A DNA stretch of 64,000 nt from Gymnorhina tibicen (lineage: Eukaryota; Chordata; Aves; Passeriformes; Artamidae), in NCBI GenBank assembly GCA_013399875.1, contig VXAZ01008187.1, positions 202,692 through 266,691 on the forward strand. Reading direction: 5' to 3'. The notes under the pieces are model-generated. The model ran no database searches and was not told the origin of the DNA. It worked only from the letters and a program-made list of their open reading frames with translations. Shown here one piece after another: positions 63,669 through 64,000 of this stretch. Numbering within the stretch: position 1 is the stretch's first letter; each line of letters starts with the position of its first letter. Both the position numbers and the translations under genes were made by a program.

Positions 63669-64000
63669 AGAATCACAGAGTCATTGAGGTTGGAAAGGAT
63701 CTGGTCCAATCTACTGTCCAAGCTGATGCACCTTGAACAGTTTGCCTAGGTTTAGACTCTCTCCAGCGATGGAAACTCCACAACATGCCTGGGCAACCTG
63801 TGCCAGTGCTCAGGCACCTTCACAATGAAAAAGTGTTTCCTGATGTCCAAACAGACCCTGTCATGCTTCAGGGTGGGCCCATTGCCTCTGGTTCTGTCAC
63901 TGGGCACAACAGAAGAGACCTTGATCCAGTACTCTACATTGATAAGATCCCCCCAGAGCCCTCTCCCTCTCCCTCTCCCCCTCCCTCTCCCTCTCATCCC
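63669..64000 (-). repeat. CR1 LINE 3' portion, antisense, cut by window edge
   Basis: CAGAATCACAGAGTCATTGA, GGTTGGAAAGGATCTGGTCC, CTGGGCAACCTGTGCCAGTG, AAAAGTGTTTCCTGATGTCC and TGCCTCTGGTTCTGTCACTG follow antisense CR1 order. The element is interrupted near 63957 by a CCCTCT-type simple repeat that runs to the window end. Confidence 0.92.
63958..64000. repeat. (CCCTCT)n simple repeat
   Basis: About six CCCTCT/CCCCCT units at the window edge, inside or at the end of a CR1 copy. On the minus strand it reads as an Arg-Gly repeat, which is not a real protein. Confidence 0.85.

Larger units (their letters stand above)
62941..64000 (+). other. RYR3: Start of RYR3 intron 7 (open-ended)
   Basis: The sequence after the exon 7 donor shows no match to the expected exon 8 peptide (GYLLGGHVVRLFHGH-type). 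It ends in an antisense CR1 copy and a CCCTCT-type simple repeat, so intron 7 is at least 1,060 bp. Confidence 0.85.

Noticed and set aside
63752..63997. Minus-strand frame starting with a run of Arg-Gly pairs
   Set aside because: Translation of the CCCTCT repeat plus CR1; not an RGG-box protein.

Overview
This is a window of a bird genome. The first sign is a dense scatter of chicken-repeat-1 (CR1) LINE copies: at least ten, most of them 5'-truncated, with the characteristic 3' sequence. The second is an antisense LTR of a type common in avian genomes. The DNA is AT-rich, noncoding over more than 98% of its length, and has vertebrate-style exon/intron structure. The bird lineage cannot be resolved from what I can see.

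One protein-coding gene is recognisable: the 5' end of RYR3, the ryanodine receptor 3 intracellular Ca2+-release channel, on the + strand. Seven exons can be placed by translation and splice sites: 5264-5314, 54543-54662, 56420-56527, 58669-58743, 59732-59810, 62264-62376 and 62841-62940. They join in frame to the first 215 residues plus one base, about 4% of a protein near 4,870 residues; the gene runs off the right edge. These residues form most of the cytosolic N-terminal beta-trefoil (inositol-trisphosphate-receptor-like) domain. The start MAEGGEGGEDE, the FLEPTSEAK segment and the lack of the 12-residue insertion found in RYR2 identify the paralogue as RYR3.

Layout: 1-562 is a CR1 LINE. 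563-5100 is upstream flank with a CR1 scrap and AT microsatellites. About 5040-5314 holds the probable promoter, 5'UTR and exon 1. 5315-54542 is a giant first intron of 49,228 bp containing CR1 copies (15.8, 20.0, 27.0, 35.6-36.9, 40.4 and 52.3 kb), an antisense solo LTR (41.05-41.62 kb), two further LTR-like segments (about 17.5-18.2 and 34.5-35.5 kb), microsatellites and long stretches with no recognised feature. 54543-64000 holds exons 2-7 with introns of 0.46-2.5 kb and two more CR1 copies.

I found no RNA gene, CRISPR array, second protein-coding gene or novel multi-gene system. All other open frames are short (145 codons or fewer), lack family resemblance and often lie inside repeats. 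The most interesting items are a CR1 that keeps ORF1-type 5' sequence but lacks ORF2, candidate recursive splice sites in the giant intron, an off-consensus exon 7 donor next to an AT-rich block, and candidate regulatory sequence in the flank and intron 1. Exon calls rest on direct translation plus remembered family sequence; repeat boundaries are approximate because no alignment could be run.
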